Positions 25,714-31,840 of a stretch of 34,930 nucleotides of DNA are shown piece by piece. Below the pieces are notes generated by a model. That model ran no database searches. It was given only the letters and a program-made list of their open reading frames with translations, and was not told the DNA's origin. Made by a program: the position numbers and the translations under genes. How positions within the stretch are numbered: position 1 is the stretch's first letter; each line of letters opens with the position of its first letter. This DNA is from Rhodospirillales bacterium. GTDB taxonomy: Bacteria; Pseudomonadota; Alphaproteobacteria; ATCC43930; CGMCC-115725. The stretch covers positions 1 through 34,930 of the forward strand of contig JAQGIC010000145.1 of NCBI GenBank assembly GCA_028288725.1. The letters are read 5' to 3'.

Positions 25714-25965
25714 TTGGGCTCGCTCGACTACTCTCCCCCGGTTTGGCCGGCTTTAAGCGAGGTCCCGAATTTGTTTTGCGACGCGACCGCGACATCGCCG
25801 TGCACCGGCGTCTGCGAGTTGGATCCGGCGAGCGGATTCTGCCGCGGCTGCTTGCGGACGCTGCAGGAAATCGCCAAATGGGGCGGGCTCAGTCTGAGCG
25901 AGCGGCGCCTGGTGAAATCGGCACTCGCCGAGAGACGTTGCGCCGTCGCGGAGCGGCCTAGCTAG
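25714..25965 (+). CDS. DUF1289 family protein
   Basis: The 83-residue protein has the DUF1289 cysteine pattern: CTGVCELDPASGFCRGCLRT, then EIAKWG. The four cysteines (about C30, C34, C43, C46) may bind iron-sulfur or zinc; no function is established. TTG 25714 has no good ribosome binding site. An internal TTG at 25771 follows GAGG by eight bases and would give a 64-residue protein that still has the whole motif, so the shorter form may be the real one. Its TAG stop is inside the left arm of a REP-type palindrome. Confidence 0.78.
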   Translation: MGSLDYSPPVWPALSEVPNLFCDATATSPCTGVCELDPASGFCRGCLRTLQEIAKWGGLSLSERRLVKSALAERRCAVAERPS

Positions 25966-26008
25966 AGTCTGATATGAGGCCGAGCAGGCCTCATATCATC
26001 GTGCTCTA
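25963..26008. repeat. REP-type palindrome, copy 3, joining two stop codons
   Basis: GATATGAGGCC (25971-25981) pairs perfectly with GGCCTCATATC (25987-25997) around GAGCA. TAGAG (25963-25967) and CTCTA (26004-26008) form the outer arms. TAG at 25963-25965 stops the DUF1289 gene; CTA at 26006-26008 is the TAG stop of the convergent lipoprotein gene. The arms match the elements at 11.85-11.97 kb. Confidence 0.75.
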
Positions 26009-26254
26009 ATCCCCTGCGCCCAGATACCCGGCCCGGCCAGGCTGGGGTTGGGCATAGCAATCGGGTTGGCCGAGGCTCGAATAGCAATATTTCGCTTGTT
26101 TATAGGGTTTGTCGGTCACCGGCTTGGGCGGGCAATTCGACGGAAGCTGACCGACCGACGGCGCGAATTGATCGCACCGATCGACGGCGGGCTGACAACC
26201 GGCGGCGAGACCGCCGAGCATCACGAGCAAGGAAATGCCAAATATGGGACGCAT
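26006..26254 (-). CDS. Small lipoprotein
   Basis: The 82-residue protein starts MRPIFGISLLVMLGGLAAGC, a lipoprotein signal with lipobox LAAGC and C20 as the lipidated residue. The mature part has about 62 residues with four cysteines (for example in DRCDQF and KYCYSS) and a Gln/Pro-rich end. I recognise no family. The start lies only six bases from the start of the divergent lipoprotein gene, so each mRNA leader must lie inside the other gene. No clear ribosome binding site is visible. Confidence 0.6.
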   Translation of the reverse strand: MRPIFGISLLVMLGGLAAGCQPAVDRCDQFAPSVGQLPSNCPPKPVTDKPYKQAKYCYSSLGQPDCYAQPQPGRAGYLGAGD

Positions 26255-26260
26255 GGGTCT

Positions 26261-26602
26261 ATGAAGCCTCGAAACGCGTTAACACTCTCTTGCCGTCTCG
26301 CGGCAATCGTCGGTTTGCTGGGCATGACCGCCTGCGCCAGCGGCGGTGAGCGGAACTGGGGCCGACCTGGTGTCAGCGACAGCCAGCGCGCCGCTGACTA
26401 TAGCCAATGCCGATCGCAGATGCGTGCCGTCAGCAAGCAGAGCGATAATATCGACCAGGACATCACGGCCAGTCGCGGCGGCGATTGGCGCAAGATGGGG
26501 CAGTACAATTCCCAGCAGTCCCAACTGGCCGGAGTCGACGCCGATTACGCCGCCCGGGTCCTGCACGACTGCATGAAGGACAAGGGCTACCAGCCCCTGT
26601 AG
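26261..26602 (+). CDS. Putative lipoprotein
   Basis: The 113-residue protein starts MKPRNALTL and has the lipobox GMTAC, with lipidation expected at C25. The mature part is hydrophilic and helical, with Gln/Ser-rich stretches (KQSDNIDQDI, YNSQQSQLAG) and a final YAARVLHDCMKDKGY. This ending resembles small cell-surface proteins with a C-terminal DCMxxKGY motif, but I cannot name a family. The frame is open upstream as far as 26048, but the lipoprotein signal fixes the start at 26261. Its TAG stop begins a GTGGTCCGAT repeat arm. Confidence 0.62.
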   Translation: MKPRNALTLSCRLAAIVGLLGMTACASGGERNWGRPGVSDSQRAADYSQCRSQMRAVSKQSDNIDQDITASRGGDWRKMGQYNSQQSQLAGVDADYAARVLHDCMKDKGYQPL

Positions 26603-26611
26603 TGGTCCGAT
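26602..26611 (+). repeat. GTGGTCCGAT repeat arm
   Basis: GTGGTCCGAT is the exact complement of the right arm at 25696-25705. The first G is also the last base of the TAG stop of the preceding lipoprotein gene. It is one arm of the second repeat family, here without an obvious partner arm before the convergent kinase stop at 26628. Confidence 0.5.
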
Positions 26612-26627
26612 TGACCGGATTGATGAG

Positions 26628-27824
26628 CTAAACCAGTTCCACCGCCAGAATCCGCGCGGCCGGCAACAGCACGGTCACGCGGGTGCCGGATCCCGGTTGG
26701 CTGGCGAGGTCGATCGTGCCGCCATGCAGCTCGATGAAACTGCGGGCGAGCGGCAGGCCCAGGCCGGTGCCGGCATGGCGCCGCGCCAGCGAGCTGTCGA
26801 CCTGGACGAACGGCTGGAAAATCCGGTCCAGATCACCCTGGGCGATGCCGATGCCGCTGTCGGTGACCGTCAAGGCCAGCGCGCCGTCGGTCCGCCGCTC
26901 GGTGCGGACCGATACGCGGCCGCCGGCGGGGGTGAACTTGATCGCGTTCGAGACCAGGTTCAGCAGAACCTGCTTCAGCTTGGTCTCGTCGGCCCAAAGC
27001 TCGATGTCCTCGTCGGGGCCGCTGATCTCCAGCGACAGGTCGGCGATCTGGGCGCGCTCGCGGAAGAAACGTTCGGCGCTGCTGACGAGCGCGGTTACCG
27101 ACATCCGGTCCTCGCGCAGTTCGACCTTGCCGGCGGCGGCCTTGGTGAGATCCAGGATGTCGTTGATCACGTCCAGCAAGAACCGGCCGCTCGAGCTGAT
27201 GTCGCCGGCATAATCCTTGTACCGGTTCCAGGCCGCCTCGCCGGAGCCGAACATCTCGCTCTGGATGATGTCCGCAAAGCCGATCACCGCGTTGAGCGGC
27301 GTGCGCAGCTCATGGCTCATGTTGGCGAGGAACTGCGATTTCGCGGCGTCCGCGCGCACCGCCTCCATGCGGGCCGCCTCCAGTTCCTGTCCGCGCTGGC
27401 GCCCTTCGGCGACCTGCAACTGAAGAATGTCGAGCACCGAGCCCATGCCGATGAAACGGCCGTCCTTGGCGACGATGAAGCCGCTCATCAGCGCCGAAGG
27501 CTTGTCGCGGCCGATGCGCTCCGACAGATCGCTGATGTTGGTGTCGGGGTCGACGATCAGGGGGGCACGATCCATCAGCAGGGCGACCGGCCGGCGTTCA
27601 TAGACGTCGCGCACCACCGGCCGCGCAAAGGTCGTCAGCAGGCTGTGGCGATCGATCGACCCCACGATGACGCCATCCTCGATGATGGCGAGGCCCGGCA
27701 GTTTCTCGTCGGCGGCCAACAGCGCATAGGCCTCGCCGCAAGTGGCCGACGGAGGCAGGTGCCGGGCATGCAAGGTCAGCAGGGTCGCCCGCCAGGGGGC
27801 GGTGGCAGACGGAGTGGCAGCCAT
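26628..27824 (-). CDS. CBS-domain histidine kinase, cytoplasmic
   Basis: The protein of about 398 residues has no membrane helix. Residues about 15-135 form a tandem CBS-like module (GLAIIEDGVIVGSIDRHSL and GFIVAKDGRFIGMGSVLDIL are the two repeat halves). A short coiled coil precedes the kinase core, with H171 in NMSHELRTPLNAVIGFADI, N-box LLNLVSNAIKF, DSGIGI and GTGLGLPL. CBS pairs commonly bind adenine nucleotides, so an energy or nucleotide signal is a reasonable guess. ATG 27824 has no convincing ribosome binding site; the frame is open upstream to 27947, but that part looks non-coding. No response regulator is adjacent. Confidence 0.85.
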   Translation of the reverse strand: MAATPSATAPWRATLLTLHARHLPPSATCGEAYALLAADEKLPGLAIIEDGVIVGSIDRHSLLTTFARPVVRDVYERRPVALLMDRAPLIVDPDTNISDLSERIGRDKPSALMSGFIVAKDGRFIGMGSVLDILQLQVAEGRQRGQELEAARMEAVRADAAKSQFLANMSHELRTPLNAVIGFADIIQSEMFGSGEAAWNRYKDYAGDISSSGRFLLDVINDILDLTKAAAGKVELREDRMSVTALVSSAERFFRERAQIADLSLEISGPDEDIELWADETKLKQVLLNLVSNAIKFTPAGGRVSVRTERRTDGALALTVTDSGIGIAQGDLDRIFQPFVQVDSSLARRHAGTGLGLPLARSFIELHGGTIDLASQPGSGTRVTVLLPAARILAVELV

Positions 27825-28013
27825 GTGTGTGCCGTTGTTCCAATGTCCTTGAGAGACTCGCTTTCCATCATATCGCTGAAAGATGGATTTTTTGCGAAGC
27901 TCTTTCGCGGCACCGCAACAAATTACCGACCTATCCCCGTCTTGCATATCAGGGCGGCACTATTGCTAATTTATTAATTCGTTAACGTCGCCACTTCTCC
28001 CCGACATGCGGTT

Positions 28014-28028
28014 GGTTGCAATGCAACC
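28014..28028. other. 15-base palindrome upstream of a small ORF
   Basis: GGTTGCA (28014-28020) faces TGCAACC (28022-28028) around a single A. It lies 28 bases before the start of the small membrane-protein ORF, in an AT-rich gap whose minus side is the leader of the CBS kinase. It could bind a dimeric regulator. A matching second site was not found. Confidence 0.35.
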
Positions 28029-28055
28029 GGCCTTGTTTCTCGGGAGTCTTCCATC

Positions 28056-28310
28056 ATGCGCAACGACGGGTTTGATCGGTCGGCGGCCGAACGCCGGCGC
28101 GGATTGCGCCGCGCCGCCATCGCTGCCTGGACCGTTGTCGTCGTTCTGTTCGCCATCGTCTACGCGATGCCGGGTGCCCCCGCGCATCAGGCGACCCCGG
28201 ACCACGCGATCGCGCGCCTGGTTGCCCATTCGGTTCAGCCGGCCGGCGATTCCTGTTACTGCGACGATTTCGACCATCTCGCCATGGCACCTTCACCGTC
28301 GCTCTGCTAG
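28056..28310 (+). CDS. Small single-pass membrane protein, hypothetical
   Basis: The 84-residue frame has a basic N-terminus (AERRRGLRRAA) followed by one membrane helix (AWTVVVVLFAIVYAM, about 24-39) and a C-terminal tail with HQATPDHAIAR and a Cys-x-Cys-Asp motif (YCDD). The topology would put the tail outside the cytoplasm. GGGAG nine bases before the ATG supports translation. I know no family. It ends 15 bases before the two-motif membrane protein gene, which appears to have its own promoter. Confidence 0.5.
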   Translation: MRNDGFDRSAAERRRGLRRAAIAAWTVVVVLFAIVYAMPGAPAHQATPDHAIARLVAHSVQPAGDSCYCDDFDHLAMAPSPSLC

Positions 28311-28326
28311 CGGTATAATAGGGGGA
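28292..28326 (+). promoter_or_regulatory. Promoter with perfect TATAAT placing transcription start at the ATG
   Basis: TTCACC (28292-28297, four of six to TTGACA) is followed after 16 bases by a perfect TATAAT (28314-28319). Six bases (AGGGGG) separate it from ATG 28326, so transcription would begin at the A of the start codon. GGGGG touches the ATG and is too close to act as a ribosome binding site. The box overlaps no coding region. Confidence 0.5.
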
Positions 28327-29057
28327 TGAACAACCTTCCCCTCGCCTGGAGCCACGCCGGGCCGTCGATGCTGGCAGCCTTTCTCGCCTCTTTGGTCGAA
28401 TTCGTCGAAGCGCTGACGATCGTGCTCGCGGTCGGCAGCGTGCGCGGCTGGCGCCCGGCCCTGGGCGGGGCCGGCCTGGGCGTTGCCGCCCTGGCGCTGC
28501 TCGTCGTCGTCCTGGGTCCGGCCCTATCGCTCATCCCGTTGCAGTATCTGCAGCTCGGCGTCGGCGTTCTGTTGCTGCTGTTCGGCGCGCGCTGGCTGCG
28601 CAAGGCGATTTTGCGCGGCGCCGGCCGGCTGGCACTGCATGATGAGACCGCGGCTTTCGCCAAGGAAACGGCGGCCTTGCAAGGGGCGGCCGATCTCGCC
28701 GCCTTTATGACGTCGTTCAAGGCGGTGCTGCTCGAAGGGCTCGAGGTCGTCTTCATCGTGATCGCGGTTGGGGCCACCGGCAATCTGCTGGTGCCGGCGA
28801 CAATCGGCGCCGCGGCCGCGTTCCTGGTCGTGCTGGTGCTGGGGCTCGTGCTGCATCGGCCGCTCGCGCGGGTACCGGAAAACACGCTCAAATTCACGGT
28901 CGGCGCCATGATCCTGTCGTTCGGCCTGTTCTGGGTCGGCGAAGGGCTGGGCTTGGCCTGGCCCGGCGAGGATTGGTCCATCCCGGTCATGATCCTGGTC
29001 TGGATCGGCTTCGGCCTCATGCTCGTCCAAATGGTCAAGCCACGGGTGCAGGCATGA
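28326..29057 (+). CDS. Multipass membrane protein with duplicated E-x-x-E motif
   Basis: The 243-residue protein has about seven hydrophobic helices. Two acidic motifs lie at equivalent places in its two halves: E25 and E28 in LVEFVEALTIVLAVG, and E137 and E140 in LLEGLEVVFIVIAVGA. Duplicated acidic motifs of this kind recall metal permeases such as FTR1 (REGLE) and GDT1, and the protein looks like the COG4280 uncharacterised membrane family. A cation transport role is inferred, not shown. The gene begins right after a TATAAT box and its stop overlaps the start of a small two-helix protein. Confidence 0.75.
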   Translation: MNNLPLAWSHAGPSMLAAFLASLVEFVEALTIVLAVGSVRGWRPALGGAGLGVAALALLVVVLGPALSLIPLQYLQLGVGVLLLLFGARWLRKAILRGAGRLALHDETAAFAKETAALQGAADLAAFMTSFKAVLLEGLEVVFIVIAVGATGNLLVPATIGAAAAFLVVLVLGLVLHRPLARVPENTLKFTVGAMILSFGLFWVGEGLGLAWPGEDWSIPVMILVWIGFGLMLVQMVKPRVQA

Positions 29058-29245
29058 AGGCCGTGTTGAAAGAGCTGTTCGGCCTGTTCGTCGATGACGC
29101 CAGCCTGGCCATCGGCCTGCTGATCTGGGTCGCGATCGCCGGCTATGTCCTGCCGCTTCTATCGCTCGGTAGCTGGAGCGGCCCCATGCTGGCACTGGGC
29201 ATCGCGATCGTGCTGGTGGTCAGTCTGCGCAAGGTCGGCCGCTAA
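29054..29245 (+). CDS. Small two-helix membrane protein
   Basis: The 63-residue protein has two hydrophobic segments (SLAIGLLIWVAIAGYVLPLL and MLALGIAIVLVVSL) with a short turn between them. ATG 29054 overlaps the TGA of the preceding gene (ATGA), so translation should be coupled. It is likely an accessory subunit of the duplicated-motif membrane protein. A 34-base perfect palindrome follows 31 bases after its stop. I know no named family. Confidence 0.65.
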   Translation: MKAVLKELFGLFVDDASLAIGLLIWVAIAGYVLPLLSLGSWSGPMLALGIAIVLVVSLRKVGR

Positions 29246-29276
29246 GCTGACCTTGACCGACCTCATTCGATCCAAG

Positions 29277-29310
29277 CGGTGCCGGCGGTCCGATCGGACC
29301 GCCGGCACCG
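29277..29310. terminator. 34-base perfect palindrome
   Basis: The 17-base arms CGGTGCCGGCGGTCCGA (29277-29293) and their complement (29294-29310) meet without a loop, so it forms a very stable GC stem in RNA from either strand. It probably ends the membrane-protein transcript, although no T-run follows. It is the first of three palindromes in the 158-base gap before the NAD regulator. Confidence 0.65.
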
Positions 29311-29336
29311 GCCCTCGGTCTTGCGCGCGTCCTTGT

Positions 29337-29360
29337 CGTTCGAATGATTCCATTCGAACG
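29337..29360. repeat. Inverted repeat CGTTCGAAT/ATTCGAACG
   Basis: Two perfect 9-base arms (29337-29345 and 29352-29360) flank GATTCC. The pair lies 44 bases before the NAD regulator start and just upstream of a TAGAAT -10-like box. It may be an operator or a second hairpin of the upstream terminator region. Confidence 0.5.
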
Positions 29361-29372
29361 GAACGCGCGCTA

Positions 29373-29389
29373 GAATACCGTTGGTATTC
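29373..29389. promoter_or_regulatory. Palindrome over the -10 region of the NAD regulator gene
   Basis: GAATACC (29373-29379) is perfectly inverted in GGTATTC (29383-29389) around GTT. It overlaps TAGAAT (29371-29376), a five-of-six -10 box, and lies 14 bases before ATG 29404. That position suits repression of the regulator gene. Its bases differ from the ATGCTC-type operators before nadA, so it may serve another factor. Confidence 0.45.
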
Positions 29390-29403
29390 AAACGAAGGCT
29401 TCG

Positions 29404-30315
29404 ATGTCTCCGATCGATCCGACCCCCGAGCCGTTGCGGCTGGAACTGAGCGCCGTCGTGGTCGCCGTCACGGCGGACGAACCGCGCGTGCTGGTGGTCG
29501 GCGATGCGCTGCCGTCCGGGCCGCTCGAACCGGATCATCGCACGCTCGAACTGGGCCTGCGCGCCTGGGTCGAGGCGCAGACGCATCAGCCGCTGGGCTA
29601 TGTCGAACAGCTTTATACCTTCGCCGACCGCGACCGCACGCCGGGGCATAGCGAGCGGGTCATCTCGCTCAGCTATCTGGGCCTGGCCAAGGAGGCGTCG
29701 CCGGCCTCCTGGCAGAACTGGTACCGCTATTTCCCCTGGGAAGACTGGCGCGGCGGCCCCAACCGGCTGGTGGTCGACACGATCCTGCCGCGGCTCGCCC
29801 TCTGGGCGGACGAGGGCTCGGAGCCGCATCAGCGCCGCCAGCGCATCGCCGTGAGTTTCGGGGCGAGCGAGCGCAGCTGGAACGAGGATCTGGTGCTGCA
29901 GCGGTTCGAACTGCTGTACGAGGCCGGGCTCGTGCCCGAGGCCGCGCGGACTCGGCCGATCCCGGCCGACCGGCTGGTGCCGGGCGAGGCGATGACCCAC
30001 GATCATCGCCGCATCCTGGCGACCGGCATCGCGCGGCTGCGCGCCAAGATCAAATATCGGCCGGTCGTGTTCGAGCTGCTGCCGGCCGCCTTTACCCTGC
30101 TGCAGCTCCAGCGTTCGGTCGAGGCGCTGGCCGGGCGGCGCCTGCACAAGCAGAACTTCCGCCGCCTGATCGAGGCCCAGGGCCTGGTCGAAGAGACCGG
30201 CGAGATCGAGGTCGGCACCGGCGGCCGGCCGGCCAAGCTGGTGCGCTTCCGCCGCGAGATCCTGGCCGAGCGTGCCGTTTCGGGGACGAAGCTGCCGCTG
30301 TCGCGGACAGCTTAA
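29404..30315 (+). CDS. nadQ: NadQ/NrtR-like transcriptional regulator of NAD synthesis
   Basis: The 303-residue protein joins an N-terminal Nudix-like domain to a C-terminal winged helix. The RAWVEAQT stretch followed by GYVEQLYTFADRDR and SLSYLGL is characteristic of the NrtR/NadQ group. The Nudix box lacks most catalytic glutamates, so it should bind ligand (NAD-related nucleotide) rather than hydrolyse it. The DNA-binding part (about 210-290) includes KIKYRPVVFELLP, typical of NrtR proteins, and LHKQNFRRLIEAQGLVEETG. Its natural targets would be the two palindromes before nadA. GAAGG lies shortly before ATG 29404. Its stop shares TTAA with the stop of the convergent cytochrome gene. Whether it is NadQ or NrtR proper is not settled. 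Confidence 0.82.
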   Translation: MSPIDPTPEPLRLELSAVVVAVTADEPRVLVVGDALPSGPLEPDHRTLELGLRAWVEAQTHQPLGYVEQLYTFADRDRTPGHSERVISLSYLGLAKEASPASWQNWYRYFPWEDWRGGPNRLVVDTILPRLALWADEGSEPHQRRQRIAVSFGASERSWNEDLVLQRFELLYEAGLVPEAARTRPIPADRLVPGEAMTHDHRRILATGIARLRAKIKYRPVVFELLPAAFTLLQLQRSVEALAGRRLHKQNFRRLIEAQGLVEETGEIEVGTGGRPAKLVRFRREILAERAVSGTKLPLSRTA

Positions 30316-30680
30316 TTCACCGACTTCAGATATGCGATCACGTCGGCCCGGTCGGCCGGGTTCGGCAATCCCACCAGCATCTTGGTGCCCGGCACCGTGG
30401 CACTCGGCGCCGCGAGGAACTTATCGAGCGTGGCATCGTCCCAGGTCAGGCCGGCGGCGGCCATGCCCTTGGAATATTGATAGCCCGCGACGGTACCCGA
30501 TTTCCGGCCGGCGACGCCCTTGAGGCTGGGCCCCACCAGGTTCTTGCCGGCATCGAGCGAGTGGCAGACGGCGCAGCGGCCGAACACGATCTTGCCATGG
30601 GCGGCATCGCCGTCGGCCAAAGCGGGGCCGGTACCGGCCAGCAGCAGGGCGGCGATCCACAGGGTGGGCTTCAGTTTCAT
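30312..30680 (-). CDS. Class I cytochrome c, periplasmic
   Basis: The 122-residue protein has a signal peptide (LWIAALLLAGTGPALA, cleavage before DGD) and one c-type heme site C36-x-x-C39-H40. The sixth ligand is the methionine in GTKMLVG. The GPSLKGVAGRK and WDDATLDKFLAAPS segments match mitochondrial-type (cytochrome c2-like) soluble cytochromes, which shuttle electrons in the periplasm. ATG 30680 has GGGAG upstream and begins the signal peptide. It is convergent with the NAD regulator, sharing the stop bases TTAA, and divergent from nadA. Confidence 0.93.
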   Translation of the reverse strand: MKLKPTLWIAALLLAGTGPALADGDAAHGKIVFGRCAVCHSLDAGKNLVGPSLKGVAGRKSGTVAGYQYSKGMAAAGLTWDDATLDKFLAAPSATVPGTKMLVGLPNPADRADVIAYLKSVN

Positions 30681-30769
30681 TGGTGTCTCCCGGGAAATCG
30701 ACCCCCATTTCCGGCACGGGCCGGCCGATCCGGCAATCCCGCAGGCCCAGCCAAAATTGTCGCAGGCGA

Positions 30770-30800
30770 TTGACAGGCCCATTATGCTCATGATTAGCAT
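30770..30800 (+). promoter_or_regulatory. Predicted nadABC promoter
   Basis: A perfect TTGACA occurs at 30770-30775. The -10 box would fall at about 30793-30800, where ATTAGC (17-base spacing) or TAGCAT (19-base spacing) are weak matches. Operator A (30782-30802) covers this whole -10 region, which would allow direct repression. It is the best -35 match in the window. Confidence 0.55.
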
Positions 30801-30802
30801 AA
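30782..30802. promoter_or_regulatory. nadA operator A
   Basis: TTATGCT (30782-30788) is perfectly inverted in AGCATAA (30796-30802), with CATGATT between. It shares the ATGCTC...AGCATAA pattern with the site at 30840. Position over the -10 region and presence before nadABC identify it as the probable NadQ/NrtR-like regulator site. Confidence 0.7.
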
Positions 30803-30828
30803 GCCGGTCGGAGCGTTCCGGCTTTTTT
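30801..30828 (+). terminator. Intrinsic-terminator-like hairpin in the nadA leader
   Basis: AAGCCGG (30801-30807) pairs with CCGGCTT (30818-30824) around ten bases and runs into TTTTTT (30823-30828). It reads in the nadA direction. Its left arm begins inside operator A and at the likely transcription start, so it may stop transcripts coming from further left rather than those of nadA itself. Confidence 0.55.
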
Positions 30829-30839
30829 CAGCCCCTGAA

Positions 30840-30856
30840 ATGCTCCTGGTGAGCAT
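30840..30856. promoter_or_regulatory. nadA operator B
   Basis: ATGCTC (30840-30845) is inverted in GAGCAT (30851-30856) around CTGGT, and continues as AA. It matches operator A and lies directly before the nadA ribosome binding site AAGGA (30858-30862). The two centres are 56 bases apart, so a looped or roadblock arrangement is possible. Confidence 0.65.
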
Positions 30857-30869
30857 AAAGGATTGCCCC

Positions 30870-31832
30870 ATGTCCGCACTCGCCATGCCCGCCCGTCTCG
30901 CCCGCGTCATCCCGCCGATGGAATGGCCGTTCTTCGCCGAGGATATCGCCGCGATCCAGCGCCTGAAGCGCGAGCGCAACGCCATCATCCTGGCGCATAA
31001 CTATCAGACGCCGGAGATCTTTCACGGGGTCGCCGACATCGTCGGCGATTCGCTGGCGCTGGCGCGGGAGGCGGTGACAGTGAAGGCCGACGTGATCGTG
31101 CTGGCCGGGGTGCATTTCATGGCCGAGACGGCAAAGCTGTTGAATCCCAGCCGGACCGTGCTGATCCCCGATGTCGAGGCCGGCTGCTCGCTCGCCGCCT
31201 CGATCACCGGCGCCGACGTGCGTCTGCTGCGCCAGCGCTATCCGGGGGTGCCGGTCGTGGCCTACGTCAACACCTCGGCCGAGGTGAAGGCCGAGAGCGA
31301 CATCTGCTGCACGTCCGGCAATGCGGTGAAGGTGGTCGAGAGCCTGGGCGTGTCCCGCGTGATCATGCTGCCCGATCGGTATCTCGCCAAGAACGTCGCG
31401 GCCGAGACCAAGGTTGGGATCATCGCCTGGGCCGGACAATGCGAGGTGCATGAGCGCTTCAGCGCCGCCGATATCGCGACGCTCAGGCAGAGCCATCCGG
31501 GCGTCGTGGTACTGGCCCATCCGGAATGCCCGCGCGAGGTGGTCGAGGCGGCCGACTTCGCCGGCTCGACCGCCGCCATGGTCGGCTATGTCGGAACCCA
31601 CCGCCCGGCGCGCGTAGCGCTCGTCACCGAATGCTCGATGGCCGACAATGTCTCGGTCGATTATCCGGATATCGAGTTCGTGCGGCCGTGCAATCTGTGT
31701 CCCCATATGAAGCGGATCACGCTGCCCAAGATCCGGTTGGCGCTCGAGACGATGAGCCACGCGGTGACCATTCCCGACGCGCTGGCCATGCGCGCGCGCC
31801 GGTCGGTCGAGCGCATGATCGCGATCGGGTGA
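30870..31832 (+). CDS. nadA: Quinolinate synthase
   Basis: NadA condenses iminoaspartate with dihydroxyacetone phosphate to quinolinate, using an oxygen-sensitive 4Fe-4S cluster. The 320-residue protein has [12 protein letters not shown] near the N-terminus and cluster cysteines in VEAGCSLA (C106), WAGQC or HPECP (C197 or C220) and [10 protein letters not shown] (C274 or C277). It supplies the first step with NadB and hands quinolinate to NadC. ATG 30870 has AAGGA seven bases upstream; an in-frame ATG at 30840 lies inside operator B and is rejected. nadB follows after 8 bases. Confidence 0.97.
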   Translation: MSALAMPARLARVIPPMEWPFFAEDIAAIQRLKRERNAIILAHNYQTPEIFHGVADIVGDSLALAREAVTVKADVIVLAGVHFMAETAKLLNPSRTVLIPDVEAGCSLAASITGADVRLLRQRYPGVPVVAYVNTSAEVKAESDICCTSGNAVKVVESLGVSRVIMLPDRYLAKNVAAETKVGIIAWAGQCEVHERFSAADIATLRQSHPGVVVLAHPECPREVVEAADFAGSTAAMVGYVGTHRPARVALVTECSMADNVSVDYPDIEFVRPCNLCPHMKRITLPKIRLALETMSHAVTIPDALAMRARRSVERMIAIG

Positions 31833-31840
31833 GGGAGCCC

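Noticed and set aside
27825-27947. N-terminal extension of the CBS kinase
   Set aside because: The region is AT-rich with non-typical codons and the CBS module begins after 27824; lack of a ribosome binding site leaves some doubt.
30840-30869. Upstream in-frame ATG for nadA
   Set aside because: It lies inside operator B and has no ribosome binding site, while ATG 30870 has AAGGA at proper spacing.
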